From Streptomyces sp. Ag109_O5-1 (lineage in GTDB: Bacteria; Actinomycetota; Actinomycetes; Streptomycetales; Streptomycetaceae): a stretch of 64,000 nucleotides of DNA. The stretch's first letter is position 1, and the number at the start of each line of letters is the position of its first letter. This document shows positions 35,344 through 44,145 of the stretch, one piece after another. Made by a program: the position numbers and the translations under genes. A model generated the notes under the pieces. That model made no database searches and was not told where the DNA came from. It worked only from the letters and a program-made list of their open reading frames with translations. The stretch covers positions 124,001-188,000 of the forward strand of contig NZ_RKQF01000001.1 of assembly GCF_003814875.1 (NCBI RefSeq). The letters are read 5' to 3'.

Positions 35344-35652
35344 ATGGAGAGCATGGGGAAGAAGAAGCCTCGCCCTCGTCGCTCGTTCACGCCGGAGTTC
35401 AAGGCGGAGATCGTCGAGCTGTGCCGACGCGGTGACCGCTCGGTCGGTCAGATCGCCAAGGACTTCGATCTGACCGAGACCGCGGTGCGTGACTGGGTGA
35501 AGCAGGCCGAGGTCGATGCGGGCGAGCGGGACGGCCTGACCAGCAGTGAACGCGAGGAACTGGCCGCACTGCGGCGGGAGAACCGCCGTCTGCGTGAGGA
35601 CGTCGACATCCTCAAGCGGGCCACGGCTTTCTTCGCGAAGGAGACCCGGTGA
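35344..35652 (+). CDS. IS3-family transposase OrfA (helix-turn-helix)
   Basis: 102 residues from the ATG at 35344, which has GGGAGG nine to ten bases upstream; earlier in-frame starts exist at 35335 and 35296. It contains RRSFTPEFKAEIVELCRRGD, QIAKDFDLTETAVRDWVKQA (helix-turn-helix) and a C-terminal leucine-zipper-like helix EELAALRRENRRLREDVDIL ending LKRATAFFAKE, the standard OrfA layout. It binds the IS ends. The stop overlaps the OrfB start (GTGA). Confidence 0.9.
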   Translation: MESMGKKKPRPRRSFTPEFKAEIVELCRRGDRSVGQIAKDFDLTETAVRDWVKQAEVDAGERDGLTSSEREELAALRRENRRLREDVDILKRATAFFAKETR

Positions 35653-36521
35653 CGGTGGACCCGTTCATCGAGGCGGAGAAGCGTGCAGGTCACAGTGTCA
35701 AACGAGCGTGTGAGCTGCTGAAGGTCTCCCGGACCGCCTTCTATGCCCGCCGCGCTGCCAAGCCTGGTCTTCGCGCGGTCCGTGACGCCGAACTGGCGGA
35801 GCAGATCGCCGACGTTCACACGCGCTCGAGGGGAACCTACGGCGCCCCGCGCGTCCATGCCGTGCTCAAGCGGGCAGGCGCCGGATGCGGCCGCCGACGT
35901 GTCGCACGGCTGATGCGAGCTGCCGGCCTGCAGGGCCGGCACCGAAGACGACGGCACTTGACGACGATCCCCGATCCACGAGCTGCCCTGCGGCCCGATC
36001 TCGTCGTCCGGGACTTCCAGCCCGACCCCGCCGGCCTGGACGCCCGCTGGTGCGGCGACATCACCTACATCGCCACGGAGGAGGGCTGGCTCTACCTGGC
36101 TACCGTCATCGATATCGCCTCCCGTCGTGTGGTCGGCTGGGCGACTGCCGACCACCTGCGGACCGATCTGGTCGCCGATGCCCTCACGGCCGCCTGCCGA
36201 AAGCGCCGTCCCACCCGGCCGGTGATCTTTCACTCGGATCGTGGCTGTCAGTACACCAGCCAGCAATTCGCCGCGTTGGCGGACCAGTTGGGGGTGCGTC
36301 TGTCGGTCGGCCGCACCGGACAGTGCTGGGACAACGCACTCGCTGAGTCGTTCTTCGCCACCATCAAGAGGGAGTTGCTCGACACGAGCTCCTGGCCCAG
36401 CCGGGCCGCCGCCCGCACCGCGATCTTCGACTTCATCGAGGGCTGGTACAACTTGCACCGTCTGCACAGCAGTCTCGGCTACCGCAGTCCCGCCGAATAC
36501 GAGACTGCACTCGCAGCCTGA
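35649..36521 (+). CDS. IS3-family transposase OrfB (DDE integrase core)
   Basis: 290 residues from a GTG overlapping the OrfA stop. The N-terminal part has KRACELLKVSRTAFYARR and the HTH_21-like YGAPRVHAVLKRAG. The catalytic core has Asp in WCGDITYIATEEGWLYLAT, Asp in FHSDRGCQYTSQQF and Glu in ALAESFFATIKREL; the end is YNLHRLHSSLGYRSPAEYE. All three catalytic residues are in place, so this copy could be active. No clear A6G-type slippery run was seen at the OrfA/OrfB junction. Confidence 0.92.
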   Translation: MTVDPFIEAEKRAGHSVKRACELLKVSRTAFYARRAAKPGLRAVRDAELAEQIADVHTRSRGTYGAPRVHAVLKRAGAGCGRRRVARLMRAAGLQGRHRRRRHLTTIPDPRAALRPDLVVRDFQPDPAGLDARWCGDITYIATEEGWLYLATVIDIASRRVVGWATADHLRTDLVADALTAACRKRRPTRPVIFHSDRGCQYTSQQFAALADQLGVRLSVGRTGQCWDNALAESFFATIKRELLDTSSWPSRAAARTAIFDFIEGWYNLHRLHSSLGYRSPAEYETALAA

Positions 36522-36929
36522 CCACCACACCGATGGTGTCCGTCAAAGCGGAACAAGCTCAGCCCCTCTGACCGGCTGCGCACCATCCCACGTGGAGGAC
36601 TGGCTCGTCCACTGCACAAAACGGCCCGGCAGCCTGGCGTACAGCGTCGCTGGCGATCCGGTCTTCGCCGACCTCGGCCTGGCGATCCGCTCCCAGCGGG
36701 CCGGCGACATCGTCCTGACCCGCCCCCCTCTTCCTGCTCCACGACTGGCTCGACCTGTGGCACGCACTGCCCAGCGAGGAGTGGAACTGCTCGTGAAGCT
36801 TGTTCGCCGGTCGGCCTCACCTGAGTGCGAGGCCGACCGGAGCGACATCTCGTCCACTCGAGCTATATCGGGGACGTAGACCACCGGCCGAGTGGGGAAT
36901 CAACGTGAGCAGCTCTGCGCTAGCCGGGG

Positions 36930-38060
36930 TCAGCGGTGTCGACTGCGCTCTTCGGGCCTCATGGCCACTGGTGTGGCCGGAGGGTGTGGCGTGGCGGACA
37001 TAGCCGCGGAGCCGCTGGTGGCACTTCGCATGCGAGCCGCTTGTGTCCGCCGGTTTGGCTGAGCCGTGATGCGCCAGTTGAGGACCTCGGCGGGGTGCTC
37101 GGCGCTGTCGAGTTCCCGCTGGGTGCCCACTTCGGCCAGGAGGCGTCGGGGGCTGTGGCCGGCGGTCTCGGCGTGGGCGAGGGTGGTGGTCAGGGCGGTC
37201 CAGGCGGGGTCGGCGAGGATTCGGTCGGCGTGGTCGGGGAGGGCCACGCGAACGTCCTGCTCGTAGCGGCTGGCGGTTGCGGCTCGTGGTGCGCGGTGGG
37301 CAAGGTCCGCCAAGGCGGGTGTGGCGGCCTGCTGGTAGCCCGCCTGTAGGTGGCGGAAGGCTTCTTCGGCCGCAGCGGCCTGCTGTTCGTGGCCGCGTTG
37401 CTCGTGCCACTTGGCGGCGGCGCGGGCCAGGTGCACGGTGGCGAAAAGCAGGGAGATGGCGAGTCCGCCCGGCTCGTTGGAGGCGTGGGCGAGTTCCTTG
37501 GCGGCCTTGCGCAGGGCGGTGGCGGCCTGGTGGTCGGCGCGGGTGGCGGAGCGGCGGGCGCGGTTGAACGCCATTGCCGCCGCTCGTAGTTCCGCCCGGT
37601 GTGGGCCGGTAGTGGCGCTGGCGATGTTGTACAGGGCGTCGCCGAAGGCGGCCAGGTGGCCCTGGGCGGCGGCATCGTCATCGGAGCCGAGGACCGTGCG
37701 TGCCGCCTGTATGGCGGTGGTGGTGTGCCGCCACGGCTCGGCGGGGTCCGCCACATACTGCGGGTGGTCAGCCACTTCCTGGTCAGGGAGGCGTTCGCGT
37801 ATGCGGTTGATGGAGAGGTCGGGGGCGAGTTTCGAGCCGCCGTACCAGACCGGTTCGCCGGCCGCGTTGGTGTCGCCGGGTGCGGCCAGGCTGTAGCCGA
37901 TCACGTCACCGGTCTCGGGGCCGAGGCGTGTCTTGACCTTGATGCCGAGGGACGTACCGCGATCAAGCCCGGAGCACACGGCCCCGGGGCGCCGCGGCAC
38001 TTGGCAAATGCCCCCAGAACACCGGCGCAGGCGCTGACCTGCTCGAACGAGGGGCTTCAT
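36930..38060 (-). pseudogene. Relaxase/mobilization protein, C-terminal remnant
   Basis: 376 residues in frame. The part from VKTRLGPETGDVIGYSLAAP and GEPVWYGGSKLAPDLS through the long Ala/Glu/Arg-rich helical tail (ELRAAAMAFNRARRSA, LARAAAKWHEQRGH) resembles the C-terminal half of actinobacterial plasmid and ICE relaxases. The first 40 or so residues look like non-coding sequence, and the HUH/tyrosine relaxase domain is absent. It is taken as a truncated mobilization gene left from a plasmid or integrative element. Confidence 0.6.
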
Positions 38061-38115
38061 CTGGCGGCCCTGGCGCGCCGTGACCGCACTGCCGACGCAC
38101 TGGCAGAGCTGCTTC

Positions 38116-39186
38116 CTACCTGTCGTCCTCGTCCCGGCCGTCTTCGAAGACGAACAGTGGCTTGGTGCCGTGTGCGGGTGCTTCGGCGAGAGCGACGGCT
38201 TCTGTGAAGCGTTCGAGCGGGAAGGGCCGGCCTTGGGGAATGCTCAGCACCTCATCGGCGACGAGACCTCGGACCCGGGCCAGCGCGCGCAAAGCCGTCT
38301 CGGGTGAGGCGGTGCCGAACCAGCGGTTCAGCCAGAAGCCCCGGACCGTTTTGGTCTCGTAGATGACCGAGCGTGCCTGCAGCGGGATCGTCAGTGCCGC
38401 AGGGTCGCTCTGCCGGTGGGTGGAGAGCGCGCCGTAGACCACCAGCTCTCCTCCCGGAGCCAGTGCCTGGGACACTTGGGCGCCGACGGGGCCCGCAACG
38501 CAGTCGATGGCCTTGCGCACGCCGGCCGGTCCTGCTGTCTCAGCGACACGCTGCACGAGGTCTTCGTCCTCGGTGCAGATGACCTCATCCGCGCCGAGCG
38601 CCTTGATCTCCTCGACGGCACCGCGTCGCCGCACGACATTGATCGTGCGAATCCCCAGGTGCCGGGACAGTTGGATGACAAGCCGGCCGACGGTGGAGCC
38701 CGCGGCCGTCTGCAACAGCCATCGGCCCGGCTGTACGTCGAGTTCGCGCGTCACGAGGAGCAGCGCGGTCAACGGATTGACAGCGAGTTGGCAGGCGCTG
38801 GAGTCACTCAGCTGGTCGGGAACCGACAGGAGCCGGTGTGTGTCAGCGACGAGGTACTCCTGCCAGGTGCCGGCCACAGGGGGGCCAGGTACAGCCGGGA
38901 CCGCAGCGGCCACCACGCGCTCGCCGACCTTCAGCCCCTCGGTTTCTGGGCCCAGGGCCGCGATACGGCCCACGCACTCCATGTTGCCGCCGACAGCGGG
39001 AAACTCCGGGGAGAAGCCGTAGCGGCCGCGCAGCACGTGCAGATCACTCGCGTGAACCGGGGTCGCCTTCACCCGGATCAATGCCTGACCGGCGTCCGGC
39101 GTGGGAACGGGCCGGGATTCCAGCCGCAGGACATCGGTGGGCTCACCAGCCTCTACGGCTATGAGCGCGCGCATGGATCGAGGCAT
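38116..39186 (-). CDS. Zinc-free medium-chain dehydrogenase/reductase (quinone or enoyl reductase type)
   Basis: 356 residues. N-terminal GroES-like domain (PVHASDLHVLRGRYGFSPEF, VGGNMECVG), NP.TA helix (AVNPLTALLL) and Rossmann fold with AAGSTVGRLV. The overall pattern resembles trans-2-enoyl-CoA reductase/quinone oxidoreductase proteins that use NADPH; the structural-zinc cysteines of alcohol dehydrogenases are absent. GGAAGG lies a few bases before the ATG at 39186, which fixes the start. It is monocistronic, with a 490-bp gap upstream and relaxase debris downstream. Substrate unknown. Confidence 0.85.
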   Translation of the reverse strand: MPRSMRALIAVEAGEPTDVLRLESRPVPTPDAGQALIRVKATPVHASDLHVLRGRYGFSPEFPAVGGNMECVGRIAALGPETEGLKVGERVVAAAVPAVPGPPVAGTWQEYLVADTHRLLSVPDQLSDSSACQLAVNPLTALLLVTRELDVQPGRWLLQTAAGSTVGRLVIQLSRHLGIRTINVVRRRGAVEEIKALGADEVICTEDEDLVQRVAETAGPAGVRKAIDCVAGPVGAQVSQALAPGGELVVYGALSTHRQSDPAALTIPLQARSVIYETKTVRGFWLNRWFGTASPETALRALARVRGLVADEVLSIPQGRPFPLERFTEAVALAEAPAHGTKPLFVFEDGRDEDDR

Positions 39187-39677
39187 GAGCGGCCTTCCGT
39201 CTCTCGGTCCGCGAGGAACCCGGCGGGCCTCCCGTCAGAGCGATGCTGAGGCCGGCGCCCTCGCCGGTGCCGCACGCGAGGACTCTGGGCTCACGCGGTC
39301 TGTCAAGGCGCGACCCCAAGACCTTGCCGCAGCACGAGTTCAGCTGCGAATCCGTCACTTCACGCTACGCCTGGCCTCGGGAAGGTTCTCGGCAGTGGCC
39401 ATGCACCACGGTGAGAACGCCCGCTGCGCCGCTTCGGAACCCAGCAGGCCGCCGATGGCCTCGACCGAACCGCTCATGCATGCGGCCCACGAGTGCGGAC
39501 GGGTGCGACACAACAGGGACAGCGATGCCGACCGGGGCCGGGTAACCGTTCGGCCTGCAGCGGTCCCGCCCCGGGGGCACGGCCGGTTTCCTGGACGTCC
39601 CGCGCCCCCGCCGAGTCCGCATCCGCCGCCCGGACCATCCAGCGTCCATGCGGCGACGAACGGCACAGCGGAGGCGT
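39187..39677. other. Intergenic region of 491 bp, no supported gene
   Basis: It holds the upstream region of the dehydrogenase gene and the 3' side of the LysR gene. A leftward frame of 103 codons (39355-39666) has no RBS and no recognisable motif. No hairpin or promoter could be called. Confidence 0.35.
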
Positions 39678-40613
39678 TCAGCGCTGAATCACCCAGTCCG
39701 GCATCCAGGTCCCGGCCTCACCGTGGCTGGCCGCCGTGGTGGCGAGGTGGGTACGGAGGGTGACCAGCGCCGGGTGGGGGTTGTCGCGGTGCCACAGCAG
39801 CGAGTGCGGGTAGACGGGGGTCGGGTCGGTGACCGGGATGCGGCGCAGGCCGTAGCCGGAAGGCCAGACGAGGCGGGTCTGCTCGCTCATGAAGGTGGCC
39901 AGGGCCGGGGTGTCGGCGACGGTGTCGAGGAGTGCGTCGGAGCCGAAGTTGGGGCCGGTCGCCTCGATGGTGAGGCCGAACTCGGCCACGAGATCGTCGT
40001 AGTAGGCGGCCCACTCGGTACCGGGGACGATGCCGGGCATCCAGATCCGGTGCCCGACGAGCTGGGCGAGGGTCACGGAGCGGGCGCCCGCCAGCACGTG
40101 GGCGGGGCCGGTGAGCAGCTGGAGCGGCTCGTCGAGCACCCGGACGGACTCGATGTCCTCGGGAAGGGGCCGGCCGGGCATGGCGACGGCCCGGAAGGAC
40201 GCGTCGATCGCACCGGACCGGATGGCGGCGACGGCCGCCTCGACGTCGAACAGCATCACCACATCGAGGTCGATCTCGGGGTGCGCTCGGTGGAATCCGC
40301 GCATCAGGCCCGACGGCGCGACGCGCGAGGCGATCACGTCGACGCGCAGCGGACGGCGGCCGGTGCGCACGGACGCGACGGCGCGTTCGGCGACGCGCAG
40401 CAGCTCACGCGCGTGGGGCAGGAACGCCTGCCCGTCGATGGTGAGCTCGGCGCCGCGCGGCGTGCGGGTGAACAGCCGTACCCCGAGGTCGCGCTCCAGC
40501 GCGGCGATGCGCTTGGACACGGCCTGCTGGGTGACCGCCAGATCGACGGCAGCTGTCTGGAACTGTCCCGATTCGGCGGCGGCGAGGAAGGTCCGGACGG
40601 TGTCGAGGTCCAT
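39678..40613 (-). CDS. LysR-family transcriptional regulator
   Basis: 311 residues. The N-terminal helix-turn-helix is LDTVRTFLAAAESGQFQTAA, then VTQQAVSKRIAALERDLGVR and LFTRTPRGAELT, followed by an effector-binding domain of two Rossmann-like lobes. It is divergent from a DMT-type exporter gene with 94 bp between them, the usual arrangement for a LysR regulator and its target. The region between carries a short inverted repeat. The effector is unknown. Confidence 0.9.
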   Translation of the reverse strand: MDLDTVRTFLAAAESGQFQTAAVDLAVTQQAVSKRIAALERDLGVRLFTRTPRGAELTIDGQAFLPHARELLRVAERAVASVRTGRRPLRVDVIASRVAPSGLMRGFHRAHPEIDLDVVMLFDVEAAVAAIRSGAIDASFRAVAMPGRPLPEDIESVRVLDEPLQLLTGPAHVLAGARSVTLAQLVGHRIWMPGIVPGTEWAAYYDDLVAEFGLTIEATGPNFGSDALLDTVADTPALATFMSEQTRLVWPSGYGLRRIPVTDPTPVYPHSLLWHRDNPHPALVTLRTHLATTAASHGEAGTWMPDWVIQR

Positions 40614-40630
40614 ACCGCCACCCTAGGGAT

Positions 40631-40645
40631 ACAAGCGTCGGTTGT
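40631..40645. promoter_or_regulatory. Candidate LysR operator
   Basis: ACAA-N7-TTGT (40631-40645) is a symmetric 15-bp site of the size LysR proteins bind, 18 bp upstream of the regulator start and 62 bp upstream of the divergent exporter gene. The pairing is short, so this is suggestive only. Confidence 0.35.
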
Positions 40646-40707
40646 GGCCGGCGGTCCTGCGCGCGTCCGGGGCGCAGCGGGCGGCCCGGTGAGGGCATGC
40701 TGGACCC

Positions 40708-41565
40708 ATGATGGTGCTCGCCGTGCTCTTCGCCGTCCTGGGCGCCGTCAGCAATGCGGCGGGCACGGCCTTCCAGCGCAAGGCCGCGTCCACGGTCCCC
40801 GGCCGGAGCGGGCTTCGCCTGCTGCTCACTCTCGCGCGGCAGCCCGTCTGGGCGATCGGTATCGCCGGGGTCACGGGTGCCGCCGTCTTCCAGGCGCTCG
40901 CCCTGATCAACGGGCCGATGGCACTCGTCCAGCCCCTGTTCATGCTGGAACTGCCGTTCGCCCTGCTGATCGCCATGCCGCTGATGCATCGACGGCTGAA
41001 CCCGCAGGGGTGGCAGGCGATCGCGGGAGTGGTGACCGGTCTCGCCCTCCTCCTGGCCGCCGCGGCCCCGTCGGGCGGCCGGCAGCAGGCCTCCATGCAC
41101 CGCTGGCTCCCCGTTCTCTTTCTCACTCTGGGCGCCGTCACGGTCGCGGTGCGGCTCGTAAGGTCCTCCTCGTCACCGTTGTTCCGCGCGGCGGCCCTGG
41201 CCGCGGGAGCCGCGATCGGCAACGCGCTGACGGCCGCCCTCATGAAGTCGGCCACCGGCCGCCTCGCCGACGCGGGCCTGCCGGCCTTCCTCACCACCTG
41301 GCAGACCTACGGCTTCGCGCTCGCGGGCATCGGTTCGCTGATGCTCCTGGAGAACGCGTTGCAGGCCGGTCCGCTCGTCGCCTCGCAGCCCGCGCTGACG
41401 ATCGGCGACGCGGCGGTGAGCCTGCTGCTGGGCGTGACCCTGTTCGGGGAGTCGGTCCGCACCGGCTGGTGGCTGGTGCCCGAGGTGCTCGGCGCCGGTC
41501 TGATCCTGTGGGGCGTCGTCCGGCTGACGCGCGTCGTGCCGCACCTCATGAACGTCATCCGGTGA
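40708..41565 (+). CDS. DMT-superfamily (EamA-like) membrane transporter
   Basis: 285 residues with about nine or ten hydrophobic segments. The first helix LAVLFAVLGAVSNAAGTAF, the QRKAA turn and the conserved ALINGPMALVQPLFMLELPF region fit the drug/metabolite transporter superfamily with two EamA-like halves. ATG codons stand at 40708 and 40711, both without a strong RBS. It is divergent from the LysR gene, which probably controls it. The substrate is not predictable; family members export amino acids, sugars or drugs. A GC-rich hairpin follows. Confidence 0.8.
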   Translation: MMVLAVLFAVLGAVSNAAGTAFQRKAASTVPGRSGLRLLLTLARQPVWAIGIAGVTGAAVFQALALINGPMALVQPLFMLELPFALLIAMPLMHRRLNPQGWQAIAGVVTGLALLLAAAAPSGGRQQASMHRWLPVLFLTLGAVTVAVRLVRSSSSPLFRAAALAAGAAIGNALTAALMKSATGRLADAGLPAFLTTWQTYGFALAGIGSLMLLENALQAGPLVASQPALTIGDAAVSLLLGVTLFGESVRTGWWLVPEVLGAGLILWGVVRLTRVVPHLMNVIR

Positions 41566-41569
41566 GGAG

Positions 41570-41589
41570 GGCCGGCATTCCCCGGCCCG
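41570..41589 (+). terminator. Short GC-rich terminator hairpin
   Basis: GGGCCGG (41570-41576) pairs with CCGGCCC (41583-41589) around a 6-nt loop, five bases after the exporter stop codon. Confidence 0.5.
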
Positions 41590-41785
41590 GTCGATACCGG
41601 CCGGATTCCGGCAGTTCAGTGGCTGTTACACGGACCGGTGTCCGCCGGGCGGGTGACCGGTGAGATGATCACAGGGTGGGACCGGAAGAACTCGTTCGGC
41701 GCCGGACGCGCCGACCCGCCACGCCGTGACCCGGCGTCCCTGATCACCGAGTAGACCTTCCGTGACCCCTGGAAGGGGAAGAAGA

Positions 41786-42223
41786 GTGTCCGTGTTTCAG
41801 CGCATCCTCGTCGCCGTCGATCCCAGCCCCGCCCGCCACTCCGCCGTACGGCTGGCCGGCGAGCTGGCACAGCTGACGAACGCCGAGGTCCACGTCATAC
41901 ACGTCATCGCCTCCGCCGCCTCCATCGCCGCGATCGTCCCCCTGGAGGAGGACACCGAGGCCAAGGCGGTGCTCGACGAGGCGCTGGCGGCCCTGCGCGA
42001 CAAGGGGGTCAAGGCCGAGGGAACCCTCGTCCGGGGTCTCACCACGCAGGTCGCGCAGGCCATCTCCGAGACGGCCGAGGAGTTCGCTGCCGATCTCATC
42101 GTCCTGAGCCCCCACCACCGGGGTGCCGTCGAGGCGCTGTTCGACCCGCGCGTCAGCGACGCCGTGGCGCACCGCACCAACACGGCGATCCTGCTGGCCC
42201 CGGAGGGCCACGAGAGCGCCTGA
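41786..42223 (+). CDS. Universal stress protein (UspA family)
   Basis: 145 residues from the GTG at 41786, chosen because GGAAGGGG lies seven bases upstream (a start at 41762 would leave this inside the gene). VFQRILVAVDPSPARHSAVR at the N-terminus and the final AVAHRTNTAILLAP are typical of the single-domain Usp fold. In place of the ATP-binding loop G-x2-G-x9-G-S it has HHRGAVEALFDPRVSD, which lacks the GS pair, so ATP binding is doubtful. Usp proteins act in stress survival in the cytoplasm. It is convergent with the kinase gene, with a terminator between. Confidence 0.9.
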   Translation: MSVFQRILVAVDPSPARHSAVRLAGELAQLTNAEVHVIHVIASAASIAAIVPLEEDTEAKAVLDEALAALRDKGVKAEGTLVRGLTTQVAQAISETAEEFAADLIVLSPHHRGAVEALFDPRVSDAVAHRTNTAILLAPEGHESA

Positions 42224-42243
42224 CCGCACAACCACCGCCGGAA

Positions 42244-42280
42244 GGCAGGCCACGGGACCGTTGCGGCCCCGTGGCCTGCC
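42244..42280. terminator. Bidirectional 13-bp terminator
   Basis: GGCAGGCCACGGG (42244-42256) pairs perfectly with CCCGTGGCCTGCC (42268-42280), 11-nt loop, between the convergent universal stress protein and kinase genes. Confidence 0.75.
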
Positions 42281-42311
42281 GGGTCGGCGGAGTCCGCCGG
42301 GCGGACGGCGC

Positions 42312-42845
42312 TCAGCGATCGTGGGCGGGCAGGCGGGCCAGGCCGGTGTCCAGCAGGACGCGGTCGATCGTCGCGGTGAGTGTGCTGTCGGCGCCGATGA
42401 CGGTCTCCACCCCGCCGGGCAGCAGATCGCGTTCCCGGTACCAGGCGCGCAGCTCCGCCTCGCCGAACTCGTGCGCCTGGGGCTTGGTGGCGTGGCGGGC
42501 GAGGGTCTCCTCGAACGCCACGTCCAGGTAGTAGCCGAGGGTCGGGCCGCGGTGGTCGGCTCGCAGCCGGGCGAGCATGTCGCCGTAGTGGTCGGCGTAC
42601 AGGACACCCTCCACCACGACGTGGAACCCGGCGTCGAGGGCGTAGTGGGCGGTCAGGTCGATCAGCCCGATGTTGGCAGCGCCGGGCCGGTCGCGCTCGC
42701 GCAGCACCGTGCGCCGCAGGTTGTCCTGGCCGACCAGTGCCAGGCCGCGGCCGAACTTCTCGCGGAGTCCGGCCGCGACGGACGACTTTCCCGAGGCACT
42801 GTTGCCACGCAGCACGACCAGCCGGGTTTCCGAGGTTCCCACCAT
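42312..42845 (-). CDS. P-loop kinase-like ATPase
   Basis: 177 residues from the ATG at 42845, preceded by GGGAGAAG. Walker A is RGNSASGKSS (residues 13-22); VVVEGVLYADHYGDM and DVAFEETLARH fit the small P-loop kinase group that includes chloramphenicol 3-O-phosphotransferase and adenylylsulfate kinase-like proteins. The substrate is not known. Its RBS lies at the very edge of the IS200/IS605 element, whose end hairpin (42856-42875) overlaps the start of the Shine-Dalgarno region, so insertion may have changed its expression. Confidence 0.8.
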   Translation of the reverse strand: MVGTSETRLVVLRGNSASGKSSVAAGLREKFGRGLALVGQDNLRRTVLRERDRPGAANIGLIDLTAHYALDAGFHVVVEGVLYADHYGDMLARLRADHRGPTLGYYLDVAFEETLARHATKPQAHEFGEAELRAWYRERDLLPGGVETVIGADSTLTATIDRVLLDTGLARLPAHDR

Positions 42846-42882
42846 CGTGACTTCTCCCTCGGCTGAAGCCGGGGGCTTCTCG

Positions 42883-44104
42883 TTACGCCGGGTTGGCGTC
42901 GCGACGGACCAGCCCGGCCCGTAGAACATTGATGGCTCCCACTGTGTCGGCATGGGCGGTGTGGCCGCACGAGACGCAGTGGAACTTTTCCTGTGCGGGC
43001 CGGTTCTCCTTCGCGATGTGCCCGCATTCGGGGCAGGAGCGGGAAGTGTTGCGGGGGTCCACGGCGATCACTTCCCGTCCGGCGCTTTCAGCCTTGGCGT
43101 ACAGGATCGTCAGGAACACCCCCCAACCGGCATCAGCGATCGAACGGTTGAGCCCGGCTTTCGCCGCGGCCCCGTTGGGCAGGAACAAGCCTGCCTGGTC
43201 GGGGTCGGGCTTCGGTGCGGGGGCCCTGCTCATGTTGCGGATCTTGAGGTCCTCGTGCGCGATGACATCGTGTGCGCGGACCAGGCCGAGCGCGGTCTTG
43301 TGCGCGTGGTCGAGGCGCTGGCGGCGCACCTTGCCGTGCAGCTGGGCAACCTTCTCCACCGCCCGCTGGTGGTTGGCGGTGCGGTCCTTCGCCCTGCGGC
43401 GCGGGAACCGGGACCGGGCCTGCTGCGCCGCCTCAAGCTTCTCGGCAGCCATGCGGCCGTGGCGCGGGCTGGGCACGAAATCACCGTTCGAATCGGCCAG
43501 GAAGTTCGCGATGCCCAGGTCGATGCCGACCACGGAGCTGGTCGCGGGCAGCGGTTCGGGCTGGTCCTGCTCGGCGGTCAACACGACGGACCACTTACGG
43601 CCCTCGCGCTTGACCGACACGGTCTTGATGTGGCCGGCCACCGGGCGGTGCTGGTTGACCCTGACGTGGCCCACGCCCTGGAAGCGGACGCGGGTGACGG
43701 GGTCGTGCGGGGTGGAGTTCCACCGGCAGCCGTCCCCGTCCTTGGGGAAGTCCACCGTGTCGAACCAGCTCACCCCGCGAAAGCGCGGATAGCCGGGCGT
43801 CTCACCGGACTTGACCCGCCGGAAGAACGGCGAACGCCCTGTCGAGACGGCGTAAGGTGGCCTGCTGCGAACTGAACGACCAGCGGCCCTGACGCTCCGG
43901 GTCGAACGCCCGGATCTCCTTGAGCTGCGTGGACTGCATCCCGTACCTGACGGTGGTCTGCGAGACGTGCCGCCAGGCATCGCGGCGTTCCTGCAACGCC
44001 CCGTTGTAGAGGGAACAGTGATCCCGCAGCATCTCGCCAAGCGCCTGCTCCTGCCGGACGGTGGGCCGCATGAGGAACTTGTACGCACGGATCACCCAGC
44101 CCAC
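42883..44104 (-). pseudogene. tnpB: TnpB, RNA-guided nuclease of IS200/IS605, one frameshift
   Basis: Two frames make one protein. From 44104 it reads MGWVIRAYKFLMRPTVRQEQ ... RRLDRAFA; then the frame changes near 43825 and continues FFRRVKSGETPGYPRFRG to the stop at 42883. The C-terminal part keeps the RuvC Asp (VVGIDLGIANFLAD), the Glu (VIAHEDLKIRNMS), the zinc finger CPECGH...CVSCGH and the last Asp (HADTVGAINVLRAG). TnpB proteins are guided by an RNA from the element end (omega-RNA/reRNA) to cut DNA. With two missing bases (GCCGTTC where GCCGNNTTC is expected) the protein cannot be made whole, unless ribosomes slip. Confidence 0.85.
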
Positions 44105-44145
44105 CCCCTCCGGTCAAGTCCTCTCGATCCTGGTGCACTTGACCC

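Larger units (their letters stand above)
35287..36555 (+). mobile_element. IS3-family insertion sequence, apparently intact
   Basis: The ends are TGATCCGCTTTGACGGACA (from 35287) and the complement of TGTTCCGCTTTGACGGACA (to 36555): one mismatch in 19 bp, and 5'-TG...CA-3' as usual for IS3. Size 1269 bp with two overlapping genes. The 3-bp flanks (GCT and AGC) are not a direct repeat, so the target duplication is lost or the element was involved in a rearrangement. Confidence 0.9.
34670..36796 (+). pseudogene. Hypothetical gene broken by a MITE, an IS3 element and frameshifts
   Basis: The pieces, in order, read AEWTFTPYVGVGP / LHFGMTLEEITRVLDEEPAV (frame change near 34830) ... NYADFTQSG, then the 235-bp MITE, then IRALFQDGRLGCVAVDALTG...LGAAW up to the IS3 end, whose terminal TGA supplies the stop. 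Beyond the IS3 element come DWLVHCTKRPGSLAYSVAGD, LGLAIRSQRAGDIVLTRP, a further shift near 36727, and LLHDWLDLWHALPSEEWNCS with stop at 36794-36796. Removing MITE and one 9-bp repeat restores TTC ACT CAA AGC GGG ATC exactly. The family is a small soluble actinomycete protein with a GVGP..FGM opening; its function is unknown to me. The gene is dead. Confidence 0.8.

Noticed and set aside
35284..36558. 3-bp target duplication for the IS3 element
   Set aside because: Flanking triplets GCT and AGC are not direct repeats; the similarity appears only if the boundary is shifted.
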